64,000 nucleotides of DNA from Clavaria fumosa (GCA_951802425.1 OX637796.1:3348001-3412000), one strand, 5' to 3'; shown: positions 10,441 through 23,626, counted from the stretch's first letter. Program-made: numbers and translations. Notes: generated by a model from the letters alone, not told the origin.

Positions 10441-13268
10441 CTAACTGCCAAACTGCTTGTCCCAAGCCTCCAGTCTAGTAAAGCCCTTCTGCAGATCGGT
10501 CACGAAATCGGGAAACGATGATTCTCCAGTCGCCCTGATTTTGGGATCCTGTTGTGCCCATTGCGATACCCTATGAAACAAATGGGACGATTAAACATGT
10601 CCATCCAAGCGCATCGGAAAAGCTCCATACTGTTTCGTGATCTCGTTCTTCTTGATGAGGAAGTGCGACGCGATGACATCCTGTAGACATATCGCTCAAC
10701 ATGGCACAGCGCATGAACTTTCAGCTCAAAACACTCACTCCCCAGGTTCCATGCTGTTCCTCCGGTCTCATCCAATCTAGTATGGCCCATTTAAGCGTCT
10801 GGAAACGTAGCGTGCGGTTGTAATTCAGACTCGAAGCTGATTTGAAGTCCACAGTCCCTCGGCCAGGTCTTGAATTGTATCAAGTCAGATACACTGCGTT
10901 CAAAGACTCTCGTGAGAGCAACCACTTACTCATTGAACCACGGAGCCTCAACAAAGATCATGCTCTGGATGCTGACCAAGACCTGCAACAACGTGGACCT
11001 GCCTGATCCACCCATATTCCATCCTTCTTCCGGTCGCCCGTGCCATGTTCCCAGCAGACTCAGGCAGACCTTGCCACAGGCGTACAAATTTGGGTTGAAT
11101 CCTACAGATCCTCCTCCCGTGGTACGTAAGTGTACCAGCGGCGGGATCCGGGGGTACTCTATCGGTAAGAAGCAGTCAAAAGCGAAGAGGCCGTTGGCAT
11201 AAGGCGTGCCAATGGGGCCAGCAATGAGAATCTTCCTACACAAACAAAGTCGATGTGAGTCGCTATGGCGCGATATCGGGGAGAGAAGACGAACAGGACG
11301 TCAGGGCGGACGTCATCTACTCTCACCCAAATGCCTTCTGGCAGACATGTACTCATGCTGGCGAGTTCCTTGACCATGTGCAAGCGATCGGAGGGTTTGC
11401 GAGTGCCGTTCTGGGTGCGCTGGGTGTGCGCGGCGTAGTTGTGGTTGTTGTATGGATAAAGGGTGACATAGGCGAACGAAAGGGAGCTGTGAGCAGCAGA
11501 GTACGCTTTCACAATCAAGGCTTCCTTGAGTTTGGTGTCGACGGGCTGGCGACGATGCTTTCCATTGACTTGAACTTGCTTTACTTCTTGCTCTTGATTA
11601 GATTGGTCAACTTGAGCCTGAGGGCCAAGGGATCCTAGGGCCTTGTCGATAGAATCTTTGATATCGACGATATTTGTACACATCCCCTTTGCGCCGTGCA
11701 CCTCAGGCGTATCCTCTTCTGCGTGGTATTCTTTCAAGGTACTCGCCCCTTTCAGGAACGCGTGGCAGGGCGTTGTTAGCTTCGTGAGATGCTCGATGAG
11801 CGGTTGTCCAGTTGTCGACTCCCACTCGATCGTCCTATCTCTCATCCAATCGCCTAATCCGATATCCCGCGATCTTCTCTGCCTGTCTGCAAACCTGCGC
11901 GCCAGCACTCCAACACCCATTGGCGTAGACCCCATCTTCTTTAAGAGCGCCAGCATGGCAGTGTACAGATTGCTGCGATCGAACCAATCAGTGAGACTGT
12001 CGTTGCGCAGGAGCATACGCAGGACAGCGGGAAGTTGCGAGAGCCCGAGCAATGGGCCCGTGGACGGATGCGGATCGTCGTAAGAGAAGGGAAGGACCTC
12101 AGTGATCAATCTGAAGGCCCGTGTGAGGAGTTGGTCAAACTGAACAGCCGAGTGGTTTCTCTGCATTGGCTGGGGTGTCGTGGGGCGAGACATGCCAAAT
12201 ATCCGCAGGTTGCCCCAACGATCCGCGCCATACCCGGTATTACCTGGCCCGACTGACCCCAACGGTGCTTTGCCCTTCTTGGAGGTGAGGGACATTACTC
12301 GTTTCTCCGTAACAAGCCGTTCTTTGATGACTTCACGGTCGAACGCGCTGAGCACCTCATAGAGCGCGATGGCGCGGACCTGGCTGCAGCACGTCATCAC
12401 AGGACAGGTTGATCCTGATATGTACGCGCTTTTGCCTTTACACGATGCCGGACACACGACAGGCTTGAAACAACCTCTGCAATGATTTGTCTTGCACCGC
12501 GAGCAGGGAACGTGAAGAAGCCGGAGGAGCTCATACGAATAGGGCGGTGTGCTGTTCGGGAATTGGATCTGCATAAGGTCGTCAGCCAGAGCTGGAGGCG
12601 ACGCGAGCGCGAAGGAGGAGACATACATCACCGTGAGGAAGCTCAATCGTCCTGAAGCAACCAGAGCATTGACGTGGGCGACTGAACAACCAGCGATGTT
12701 CCTGCAGCATCGTGTCTGGCTTGGACTCGTCCCTCTTCTGACGATCGGCGAAGTTATCTGGAGTGAGGCTCATCTCAGACGACTTCCGGACACGGGGTGG
12801 CGAGTTGCTAAATGGCCGGTCTTGCAGCTCCCACTCGAGTGCCAAACGCTCCGCCAACGCCCGATCCGCCGCCTCCGCCGCAAAATGGGAGCCCAGCTCG
12901 TCCAGCGCAAATTGTCGTGCCATTGCAAGGTCGTGTTCTTCAGAATCCCTTGTGTGGAAGGCGTGCCACGCTTCCTTGCCAAAGCCGCCCATGGCGACGT
13001 CTTTGCCGTGAGCCTCCTGCTCGAATGATGCCTGTAGCTGCTTGGCGAGCTGCTCGCTCTCGAACTCCTCGAGTTCGCGGATCTGTGCTAGGATAGCGCT
13101 GAGTTCGTGATCCCCGGCGTCTTGTTGCTGTACATCAGGCTCTGTTGGAAGGCTAAGCGTAAGGAGATCGCGCTGGTAGGCGTGAAACTCGTCTCGAGCC
13201 TCGAGCCGGTTGCTACTAGAACCTGCAGTGGGCGGCGCGGCGGGAGAAAAGAGATTGGTCATTAGCAT
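10441..13268 (-). CDS. large ubiquitin-conjugating enzyme (UBE2O/BIRC6-type UBC) with RING-like zinc region
   Basis: Six exons: 12632..13268, 11295..12591, 10930..11235, 10739..10868, 10631..10680, 10441..10570; 849 residues. The UBC fold spans about 610-800: GPIGTPYANGLFAFDCFLP, the Asn-Pro-Asn-Leu-Tyr variant of the HPN motif, and the catalytic Cys in GKVCLSLLGTW (Cys about 702), followed by LVSIQSMI and FNEPG. This form is typical of large E2s (UBE2O, BIRC6), not of small yeast E2s. Residues 1-200 are acidic and helical. Residues 201-281 hold a Cys/His cluster (C201-x2-C204, C242-x2-C245-x3-H249-C250-x2-C253, C259-x3-C263, C275, C280, C281) resembling RING/IBR zinc fingers. The intron between exons 1 and 2 is only 40 nt, the least certain junction, but it is the only one found that keeps frame. 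Expected activity: transfer of ubiquitin, perhaps with built-in E3-like function (inference). Confidence 0.85.
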
Positions 13269-13593
13269 GATGGTCGTTTCTCCGGATGGTGGTGAACAGG
13301 ACGGCGAGCATTCCCTTGATGGCCTTATCGAGGTAATGTTGTGGCGCCCGGCCTATCGCAGTGGCGGGTTGAGACTGCTGTACCAAGGCGGCCATCAGTC
13401 GCACCGTCCATGACTAGCGCGATGAGTCATATGACACCTCCTTTGGGATTAGATAACCCGGCAAGACATTTCCATAAAAGGAGACCACCCATAGCGACGC
13501 ACCATGTGCTGCCCAATCGCTAGCTACAATCACCACGCGCTCGCAAAGTTCGCAGACTTTGCATTGAGCTTTGCATTGAGATTGAGATAAATA
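13269..13593. other. intergenic, tandem minus-strand genes
   Basis: 325 nt between the E2 start (13268) and the stop of the next minus-strand gene (13594). It should contain the E2 promoter. A 62-residue minus-strand frame overlaps the start but shows no conserved feature. Nothing else is evident. Confidence 0.4.
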
Positions 13594-14483
13594 TCATCTA
13601 GGGTCACATCCTGGTCGGGGTGGCATCTTCACCCTTCTCCTGTGTACAAACCCCCGCGAGTATATACCTCTCCGTTCCTGCTCCTCCAGACTCGGAAGGA
13701 CAGCCCGCCACCGCCCGCCCTCGTACAGCCATCGGTCCACGTACGCCAGCGGCGCGTGGTTCTTGTGCAGCGGGAACCGTGGCGGGTGCGCGTGGTTGAA
13801 CGCGGGGTGCGCGGGCAGCGACAGTCTGCGTCCAAACGCGCGGTCCTGGAGCGGGACGCAACACGAGGTCTCGCGCGGCTGGTCCGCACATAGCGTAACG
13901 ACGACAGAGGGGATAGACGGCGTTGTGCTCATGAAGATGACTTCCTGGCGGAGGGACGATCTCCGCCGTTTGCGGACGGGATGCATGACGCCCAATTTCA
14001 ATTTGGACGGGCGAGGATCTGGCGGGGCGTCCAGAATGATGTCCGACCGGGACAATGACATTTGGGGACGCCCCTTCGTCTGGGAAAACTATGAATATAT
14101 GGTCTGTGTTTAAAAGAACCTTGCGTACTGGTATATTAGCCTCTGGATCTGGGACACTCAGAGGCTCCAGTTCGGACAGCAGCCGAGCGACGCAGCTGAC
14201 GTCCTCGGCAATCATATCTTGTATGGTTTTACAAACGGGCGAGATAAACCTGTCGTTCAGCTGTGCTACTGTCCTCCGCGAGAGGTCTGGCACTGAAACG
14301 AGATGCGAGCGAATGGCTTCAAAGTCGACAGACTAGCAATGTCTGTCAGTTCACGTTCGACGATGCGCATAAGGGTGGACAAACCAGAAACTCATCCTCC
14401 TCCGGTGAGAGACTCTCAGTCGACTCTTCTGCCAATCGCACATCGAAGAGACGTGCAGCTCTTCTGGTCCAACGAGACAACAT
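13594..14483 (-). CDS. unknown 262-residue protein
   Basis: Three exons: 14385..14483, 14129..14332, 13594..14079; introns of 52 and 49 nt. The second intron uses donor GTACGC after codon CCA and acceptor TTCCCAG; using the later GTTCTT donor instead would give only 40 nt and add two residues. I recognise no family. Exon 1 encodes a basic amphipathic start (MLSRWTRRAARLF) that could be a mitochondrial presequence. The middle is helical; residues about 115-150 are basic (VRKRRRSSLRQ) and the C-terminal third is Arg/Pro/His-rich with an aromatic segment LAYVDRWLYEGGRW. It lies tandem to the E2 gene. The splicing is coherent in phase, which is the main support. Confidence 0.5.
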
Positions 14484-17295
14484 GACCAGAGAGAACGATT
14501 GTGCAGTTCGCACCGAATTTTGGCTGAATGATGAAGAGTATCACGGCGGCAGTGTGGCTAGAGAGTTGCGACGACGATGACTATGTGCACTGGAAACTTT
14601 ATCGCCCGGTGTAGACAGCTTGGGAGGAACATGCACGCCTCCTACTTCTTGGTCACCTCGGGTACGGCATGCAAACCACTTTTTTTACCGGGGCCGGGGG
14701 GAACAAGCGCAGCTGATTGATTACGCAAGCCCGAACGCCGAACAATCCGGCACACCGCCACCGGGAAATTCCCTGATTGAAGCACCGAAGTCTATTTATG
14801 GTAAATTGACAGCCGAGAATGAAATGCAAAATCGGTTTTTCTGCAATTTTGAACTCGATCAACAAGGACCCGAAATGAGTCACGCTGTGCAACACTGCGG
14901 CCATTGCCAAAAGGACCTGACTCTAACCCGTACGGTTGTCCAGGCCGTGCACAGCGAACGGCCACAGCAGACAGCCACCAGCAGTTACGGGGGAAAAGGG
15001 TGCAGCCGACCGGGTGCCTTGTCGCCAAGTCTCTTCTCACGCAGCCTGGTGCTGCATGAGGCTCATCTGGAGAAGCTTGGGCCTTTTCGTCTCCTAGCGG
15101 CCGCAGTTGTCTTGCCCTCCATCGTCGTGGGGCCCTCGGCATTCATCAACAATCAACACAAGGCGACCCTCAAACTCGAACCTCCCCAACTACACGACGG
15201 CAAGCCCCATATATACCAACGGAGCGTAGGTGAACACCCTCATTTGACGCCCGCTCGGATCTTACTTCTTGCATTTCAGATAACACAGAAAACGTGGTTT
15301 CATGACTCCAAATACCTCTGCAATGCGGTAATGTTTATGAGCGGCGGCACTGCCGATTACCTACACACCCTCGTCGTTATCTGCTGCGTGGAGCGTCTTG
15401 GTGGATTCTGAGACGCCACTGGGTCACTAGAACCCGTCTGGACCTTGGTGCCACCGATCACTTGAGTGAACGAAGGAACGCCACAACATGCTCTCACGGC
15501 TGCTCCATCCATGAAAATCTAGGCTGCGATGTGCTGTTCTCGATCTCCATCGGCTGCAGTAAAACAGTGCGCTGGTACATTAAGGCTCTTCTCCCAACCC
15601 TACACGGTGGCTTTCTTCGTCTACGGGAAGCATACAGATGAGGAAAGAGAGGAAAAAAATATTCACTTCCGGCTCGGTATCGGATGCAGACGGGTCCCGA
15701 GCCCCGCGCATATGACAGGCAACTGGTGTTGACCCGTGCGCGGCGTGTGCGCACTGCCCTTTCACATCAAGAACACGTCTACACATGGAAAGCGGGTGAT
15801 GTGATTTCTTCTTTTGCTGTTATCTGAGCGATGGTTTCTTGTTCTTTTCATCTTTCCTTAACTCCATACGTATCAGCCTGCAATACACCTCTGTAAGCGA
15901 AACTTTTCTTCCTCCGCGTAGTGAGAGAAAGCAGATGCTCAAGCGCCCGGCCATCGCTGACCCGTCACGCGCGATCAGTGATCGCAACTTATGCATCACA
16001 CGTAGTGGTCTTCGTCTCGGAGATTTAGACCATCGCCACTGCTTGGTGAGGCGGATGTGCCCCAAAGCATGGTTCTTTTTCTCATATTACCGGTGAAAGT
16101 GAGCTTTTTGAGATGTTACGATATGCCTCAAGGCGAAACCCCTGTACTTCCAGCCCCATTTGGAGAGTGAGTTCACAAGTTACGGACCGTGGTTGAACGA
16201 GCTTGTCATTCGGGGTTCGAGCAGTAAAGCAACTTGGGTGGCGGGTTTGGTTTGCAGCTGAGACGGCGACGCAACAGGGAAGCGGGGGAATATCTCTGCT
16301 CCAACTTTCCCCACCCTCGAGTAACTCTGACAGCCGAACAATATATTTTGATCGAGGGCTTCGAACGGGGGTGATGCGAATGGGGCTCCACAGACTATCG
16401 ATGTTGGGCAGATACGATTCGGTCTCCATATTGAGAAGAAGCCTGTACATGGCTAATATTGAAAGGTGATGAGCGGCGGATATCAGGGCGGTGGGATGGG
16501 CCTAGACAGCATTGCTGTAAGTTACCAATTCGAGTTGGTTTTAGCGCTGCCTTCCCCACAGACAGCCTTTATGGCGAAACCGCGGAATAATTTTTTGGTG
16601 TGGTGTAGAGTATGACCTGACCTGGCCACGAGCGAAGCACGGATGTAGACGTAGGCCCTCTCACGGGTAGAAAATGATTAATTGAGGTCTAAGCAGAGAG
16701 ATGACTGACCCGTCGTGGCTTGATTTGGACAGCCGAGAGTTTCTGGAAAGCAGGGTCCGAGGAAGGGGTCAACCAAGATAGACTACGGAGGTTTGAGCAT
16801 GCGCTGGCATTACTGGGCCACCAAGACGAGGGTTAGATTTTTTGTGGATAAGAGCGGCGGCACTTACGAAGGCCCCAGCTGATTCAAGTTTCCACCACCA
16901 CCGCGAGTGTTGCGGCGGATTAATGAAACTGTGTGGACTGTGGTGGTGCAGTGCTTTTTTGAAGAGTTGTACTGTAGTGTAGTGTTAGGTTAGCTGTTGT
17001 GGTGTACGTGTCGGCTATCCCCGAGACCCGCCCTGGTTACTGTGCTCGACCAAAACACAAATAAATTTTTGGTATTTCGGCTATTATTCAGTCCACCGCT
17101 TGTCGTTCCTCCTCCTCCTCCTCCTCCTCCTCCTTTCTTCCCCGCAATCCCATGCTGACCTTAGCGGACGCTCGTTGGTCCGACTAAAGCGGTTCTTTCC
17201 AGCACAACTGTCAACGCCCGCAGTTGAGCAGCCAGCGCGGCGGAGTACAGATCATCCCATCCATCAATAGGCGCTGTTCATCAACCTGTGCTATT
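14484..17295. other. gene-poor region, about 2.8 kb
   Basis: Between the minus-strand gene starting at 14483 and the plus-strand gene starting at 17296. An open frame of 263 codons at 14620..15411 on the plus strand is the longest, but it shows no domain, no intron structure and mixed composition, so I do not call it a gene. Trinucleotide TCC repeats lie at 17107-17134, shortly before the next gene. The region probably contains two promoters pointing outward. No transposon ends or tRNA were found. Confidence 0.45.
17107..17134. repeat. (TCC)n microsatellite / pyrimidine tract
   Basis: About nine TCC units followed by further pyrimidines, 160-190 nt upstream of the ATG at 17296. Position and composition fit a fungal core-promoter pyrimidine tract on the coding strand. 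Confidence 0.7.
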
Positions 17296-19780
17296 ATGGA
17301 CCTCGAGGCCTCTCGGTCTCTATATCAACGCCGCGGCATCCCATTCAACCACGTACGTGTTCGCTCGCTCTCGTCACTACGTTTTTTTCTTTCTTCTCAT
17401 TTTTCTCCCTACTCTCCCCGTCCCCCGGACGTCATACCTCGCTGGCCCGGATTCCCGAATCTAGGATCCAGCACATTATATCCCCCCTATGCACGAGCGC
17501 CGTGGCCGCTCGCGGCAGATCGCTCCCGTTGCAATAGCACGGCAGGCCTCCGAAGAGCGACGACGCAAACTGTACGACAATGACGAGGAGGTCCGTCGCC
17601 GGGCACTTCGCAAACGGAATGCCTCCTCAACCCCCACCCCCTGTGTGTCTATCATTCATGCCCGCCGAAGAACCCCACATCGTCCGCCGCTCTCCGAGAA
17701 TGCATTGCCTTACGGCGCTTGGCTCAACTTCGACGACACCGCCACCGGGCCTTCCGCCGCTGTCCCAGCCCTTGTCCCAGGTTCTCTCTCCCGCTCTCAA
17801 TCCCCCACGCCAATCCATACTCCCATCGACACCCCGGACCAACTCGACTCCGAAACCGACTATTTTTCCCTCGACCGCAATGACACCTTTCTGTCCCCGG
17901 CCCGTACGCTCGAAGACGAGCTCTACACGGCCTACGCCGACGATAATATCCGCTTGGCGAAGACCATCTTGCTCAAGCTCAAGGGCGTTAACGTCACATC
18001 GGACGACGACCCCCGGATAGATGAGGTCAAGGATGAAGATTTCGACGAGTGCTTCTTGCCAAGCGGAGGGTTGGACCTCGGTGATTGCGCAGCATACATG
18101 AGTGAAGGGCAGATAAGAGAGCGTCAAAGTTTACAAGACCGCCAACGCATGGAGAGGCTGAGGCTTTGTGAACGCCGATGGGCAGAAGCGAAGGAGAGAG
18201 CCAGGCGGGAGAGGCTTGCTGCCGTGTTACTGAAAGAGTCAGAGAATGCCCAAGCAGCAGCAAAGGCTCCACGCGGACGCAAACTGGAGGCCGATCCCAC
18301 CACGTCATCGAGGCATCATCGTTCGCAGATCGATCTTTTCGGTCGAGGCCTCATGGCTTATACCTCCGCATCATCAACTCAGGTGACCGAAGTAACTTTC
18401 CGATATGAAGTCATGCCCTTCACGACAAAGCCCACCGCCCCTTCGCCGAGACGGCCTCAAGTCCTGGAGAGACCAAGATCCGTGTCCTTCGAGGACGTGC
18501 TTTCCAGCATGCATGGACCCCTATTCCCCGTGGATCCCCTTGAGCAGTCTCACCTGCATGGAAGCGTGCTGCGCAAGCACAACTGGGGCCAGTCGTGGTG
18601 GACATCACACACTCAACATTCTCCAGCTCAATCAAGGTCGTCTATCCAGGCGGAACTTTTTGCTAGCTTAGCATCGACTGATTGGGAAGAGGGCGACCGT
18701 CAGAGTGCCCGGACGAAGGGTAGTGCTGCTTGTAACGCGCTGCGCAGGAAACCTTCATCGTCTACCGCATGTGCCGCGTGTTCTGCTAGCTCGTCGTCAG
18801 GTACCAGCAGCAGCCTCTCTCGCTCGACGTCATGGTTGTCGGTCAGCGGTTTGTCGGAGCCATCGACCTGCGCGACCTCGCCCGCTAGCTCCTCGGTCGC
18901 CAGTTCCACATCGCCGATATACTCGTGGCTCAAATCGAACGCGTTCGCATCGATCACGAGAGCCCGTGGGAACACGTCAAACGCACCGCAGTCTCACCTC
19001 CGACATTCATGCCGACCACGCCAGCAATTGACTGCTGTCGCGTTGGCAGACAGCCCTCTTCACATTGCGTCTACCTCTCGTCTGCGACCTCGCAAGCAGA
19101 GCAAATGTGACATGCCAGACTCGTACCGGGTGTCATCGTCACGCTACCGAGCCGGCAGCATTGCACGAGATGCTACTACGAAGGACCGAGCCTCAGTCTC
19201 TCCTCTCCTCAACTGCGTTGCGGATATCTTGGGCCTGGCCAAAGACTTCCACAAATCGTACATTGGAGCCACTGTGTTAGGTGTATCGGCCTTGAGCGAC
19301 AGTTGCCACGATCGTGGTAACAACACAGCCGAGATTAAACCGCCAGCGCTTCGTCCGCCAGGTTACCGTACCCGTTCCAAGGATGTTGCCGCGTTCTTAA
19401 GGATGCCACTGCCAGAATCCAAAGGGCAGTCGCCGCAGAACATACCGTTGCGGTGTTCGAGTAGCCCTGCGCTCCGGCCATGCACGGCGATTCCATCACA
19501 CGAGCGGATCTTCCCTCCGTTACCTGCGCTCCCGCGGTCGCCCTTCCGACCGTCTGAGCCACCGTCGTCGCCGTCATTGCGGCTGCGACCGATTGAGAAC
19601 CCGGTGACGCTGCGACTGCGCGCACTGCAGAACGTGTTGTGCGAGCGGGGCCAGCGGTGGGAAGGCCACGCGCCGGATGGCGCGTTGGGCTGTGGCAGGG
19701 AGAGGCTGGTGAGCATTGGCTGGGACGGGCTCGGTCGCAGTGCCCTTTCGTGGGAGTCGCGAGTGGTCCCCGGGTTTTGA
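17296..19780 (+). CDS. unknown Ser/Pro/Arg-rich protein, 790 residues
   Basis: Two exons: 17296..17352 (19 codons, beginning MDLEASRSLYQRRGIPFNH) and 17465..19780. The 112-nt intron has donor GTACGT and acceptor CTAG; the splice adds DPAHYIPPMHERRGRSRQ in frame, and the small first exon is a common basidiomycete arrangement. Using the internal ATG at 17489 would give 763 residues. No family is recognised. Residues about 150-195 are acidic (DDDPRIDEVKDEDFDE); about 205-260 is a charged helix likely to form a coiled coil; the rest is Ser/Pro/Ala-rich and probably disordered, with an Arg/Pro-rich C-terminus (RSPFRPSEPPSSPSLRLRP). The gene ends before a T-rich 3' flank. Confidence 0.65.
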
Positions 19781-20208
19781 GCGATTCATCTTGCCTTTTT
19801 TTTTTCTTTCTTTCCTTTCCTTCTCCCCCCTTACCTTACTTACGTATATGCATTTTTTTTTTATGTTGGTTATTTCTTGCTTATATCCTTACGCTTGTTC
19901 TATTCTTTTTGGTAGTGTTTCTGCCATAATACCCTCCTCGCGCACTGTTCGCGAGTTGTACATTTAGCTACTGGTTTGTATCGTAGATCCCATCGCTGCA
20001 CTACTGCAACATCGACTGTATACGTTTTGCTCCTTTACCTGGATATGATACTCCGCTAAGACTGCTCACGTGCTCCGCTCACTACGACATTCACAACTGC
20101 GGCTAAACTCGTCACAGAAGTGGTATGGTAGCCTGATCGTCTGCGGAGAACTCAACGCCGGGTCTTCTGTGTACAACCCGCACCCCCCTCGAAAGTGGTC
20201 GACTTGCA
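19781..20208. other. intergenic, T-rich 3' flank then promoter
   Basis: Tandem plus-strand genes are separated by 428 nt. The first part (19797-19860) is rich in T runs, fitting the 3' end of the upstream gene; the rest should be the promoter of the NVJ2-like gene. No reading frame of note. Confidence 0.5.
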
Positions 20209-23200
20209 ATGTCCTTCAGAGCTATAGTCTACGCCTATGTCATCGGAGGGTTCACGTTCATCCCTCTCGTCGTCATCTGCGTGCTTTCCATCGCCCTGTA
20301 CACATCTGTGCCCATCGACACGGGTGCTACTGCCGCCGATACGTTCAAATCCAAAGACGAGTCCGACGAGAAGAAGGAGCCGTCGCCTGCCGGCTCAGCA
20401 CCTCCCGATGCCGCGAGCCCCCCGTCGTCCCCGGGGTTCGAGGCCACGTCAGACGCCAACGACCTCCCACGCCGACTCAAGGGCTGGCTCACGATGCGGC
20501 GGACGTTCGAGGAGTCCGCGCTGGACGGCTCATACTACACACTCATGCGCTCGTTCCTCGACGCGCGCTCAAAAGACCCGAAGCGCTCGCGCCCCAAGGA
20601 CATGTGGTATGTCGTCCTCAAGGGCACGGTCCTTTTCCTGTACGAGGACGAGGGCATGACGGAGTGCGAGGCGGCGGTCGAGCTTGGCGGGCACGACGTC
20701 TTTGTTTATCCGCAGGATTTGCCCGACGGCGAGCTGTTTTCGAGACGGAACGCGATCTGCCTCAGGCCCAAGGTTGCGCCGCGGGAGGATAAAGCGACAG
20801 CGGCTGCGCCGCCTCCCAGCGAGCCGAAGAAGGTGAGCTCTGAGGGCGAGGAGCTGGAGGACGGTGCAACTACTAGTAGCAGCAGCGGGGTCAGCGGGGG
20901 CTTGAAGAAGCGGGCTTCCACACATGACAGGGACAGGGAGGGCGCCAGGGCGGAATCCCAGAGGCGGAGGGCGGCCACGAAGGAGGGGCCGTCTGACCTG
21001 TCGACGCCGTGGTTCATCTTCGTGCGCACGATCACCGAGATGGAGGACTGGTACTTCGCACTGGTGCACGCCTCTGACCACGCTGCAAATACTCCAACTC
21101 TCGCGCCGCTGCGCCCCGTCTTTGAGCCCGCACACATGGAGGGCCTCGTATCGACCATCGACGCGCAGCCGGATGTCATCCCAATGCGCTGGCTGAACGC
21201 GCTCCTTGGACGTATCTTCTTCAGTTACTACCAAACTCAGGTCCTTGAGACATTCATGATTGGACGCATCATGAAGAAACTCTCGAAGGTCAAGCGGCCA
21301 GCGTTCCTGACAGATATCGTTGTCACCGAGGTGTCTCTCGGCAGCAAAGCGCCGACGTTCAGCAAGCCCATGCTCAAGGAGCTGACCAAGGAAGGCGACG
21401 CTGCCCTTGAGGTCCATCTTTTTTATAAAGGAGAGATCAGGATCACGGTGGAGGCTACTGCGACGATCAACCTTGGTGCTCGCTTCAAGTCATACACCGT
21501 CAAGTTGGTCCTTGCGGCTGTTCTCAAAGAACTTGAAGGAAATTTGCTCATCAAGGTGAAGCGACCGCCGAGCAATCGGATTTGGTACGCGTTTACGCAG
21601 ACGCCGAGGATGGTGCTTGCGGTCGAACCCATTGTCAGTGATAGGCAAATCACCTGGAGCATGATACTCAGCACTATCGAGGCAAGAGTGAAGGAGATCG
21701 TGCGTCTTCCACATTTCATTTCACATGCTCGTATCGCTTACGATCTTATTTACTTCCCTTCATCAGATCCAAGAGTCGGTCGTTATGCCCAACATGGATG
21801 ATATAGCATTTTTCGACAGCGACTCTTATCAACACCGCGGTGGCATCTGGGCTGACGCGTCCCGACGCAAGAGGACACCGACCACTATGCAGGTTGCCTC
21901 ATCTCCAGACCCAGCCTCGTCTTTCCCAACCGAATCCCAGGAAGTTTCGAGTTCCGCACAAGCAGATAGCGCACCCATGTCACCTCCCCGAACCCACACG
22001 GCTGATGAGCTGATGTCTGGTTCAGATCCCACGCCTTTGGATCTTACTCCTCGCCCGGTGACATTGAGCGGAGGAGAAGACATCTCAACCTTTGAACAGA
22101 GTGGCGTGGTGCTCCCGAATATCATTCAAGCTGCTTTACGCACAGACCGTGATGATGAGCGAGCAGATGGAACCGCTGCCCGTCGTGGGAGCTCAGGATC
22201 AGAAGGTCCAGGTTCGCAGTCTAGTCCTGAAGACCGGGACGTCCTTCAAGACGCAGCACCACCTTTTGACGACGCAACAATGGAAGGCTCTGAACTGCTG
22301 GGTTCGCCACCTAGCGTGCGACAAGCCAGTTCACAAGTGTCGCCTGCGCCGTCAACCCGACGTCATTCAATGGCTACTTCTTCGGAAGACGGAATGTCAC
22401 TATCGACCTGGACCCTCGGATCAGCCACATTGGGCCCGCCAACGACACCTCCACCCCAAAAGAGTTCTCCGCGCCCTGTTAGCGGTAGTCCTTCCAATGC
22501 GTCCACGTTTCTCGCCAGTCTCAAAGCGCGCGCTGGCGACACAGAGGCTCTCAGCAAGACAGCCAAAGAAGCGATGCGAAAATGGGGCGTCAACTGGACT
22601 GGCCTACGACGGGACAGTTTTGATCGCGCCGACGATATGTTGGATCCGAATGCCACGGACGACGCTTCCCGATCGCGAACGGACAGCACCAGTGGTACCC
22701 TGGCGCAGAAGGCGCGCGCGGGCTATGCTGAGATGCGGGCTGCTGTGGCGGAGTGGAAAGACGGTGTAAAAGAATCGCGCACGGATGGCACGGCCAGCAT
22801 ACCTATCGGAGGTCTCGCCAGGAGAGAGAGTCGTGGCGGTAGTCGTTCGCCTTCGGCTCGTCAGTCATGGTCTCCCGGCTCGACGCCGGAACAATCCGAG
22901 CCCTCAGACGTTGAGCACGCGACGTTGGTACCACCACCCCTATCTAGTCGATCAAGGACGCCCAGTCGTACATCAGATGCTCAGAACCATGTGCTGCCGC
23001 CAACTGTCATCCACACTCAACAACCCCTGCAAGCCAAAACGATGGCCATTCCGGGGATTCATGCTAGTCACCGCGGTGAGGTCATGGCGATGGGTTACGT
23101 AGCCCCGCCAGCGCCAGCACCAGAAGGCAGACCGAAGCGCCCCGCTATAGAGAGCATGTATCGTCTGTGGAAGGGTTCTCTCCCAAACACTCCTCAATCC

Positions 23201-23626
23201 GGGTCCTCGCAAGAAGCGGCACTCGAGACACCAAAGGCTGGTGAGTCTGGAGACGGTGGCGAGAATCGTGGGACCCTTCTGGCCGATCATACGCCATCAG
23301 TGGCGCATGATGATGGGCCCCCTCCGCTGCCGCCCAGATCCCTGTCTGTGAAAACTCTTCAACCCGACCCACGTCATGCTCTGGCCCCTTCTAGCTTACC
23401 TGAGGCTCCCACAGCCGCGCGGATCGAGGAACCTCGTGGATTCCTCCCTGAAGAGGTAGATCAATCACCCACCTCCACCGATCAACCGCTTGCGCACGAG
23501 GTCAATAAAGGAGACACGGTCATAGAAGCCCAGTCGGAGCAACGTGAATTGAAACCCGTCGTCTCATTTCCACCTCCACTGCCTCCTCGCAAAATATCTA
23601 TGTCGATCGATCCAACGAGACTATAG
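20209..23626 (+). CDS. NVJ2: NVJ2/TEX2-like protein with SMP lipid-transfer domain
   Basis: Two exons, 20209..21699 and 21767..23626, joined over a 67-nt intron (GTGCGT...CATCAG); 1116 residues. A hydrophobic helix at about 8-31 ([20 protein letters not shown]) anchors the N-terminus. A PH-like region lies around 85-300, from [11 protein letters not shown] to [18 protein letters not shown], interrupted by a Ser/Lys-rich insert. The SMP domain runs from about 325 to 500, with [38 protein letters not shown] and the end restored by the splice ([17 protein letters not shown]). Yeast Nvj2 and animal TEX2 have the same order and move lipids at ER-vacuole or ER-Golgi contacts. The last 600 residues are a Ser/Pro-rich tail with Pro-Pro-Leu-Pro-Pro-Arg motifs near the end, possible SH3 ligands, much longer than in yeast. 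Confidence 0.9.

Noticed and set aside
14620..15411. 263-codon open frame on the plus strand
   Set aside because: No domain, no intron structure, no conserved motif and composition like surrounding DNA; a chance frame is more likely. It could be revived by transcript evidence.
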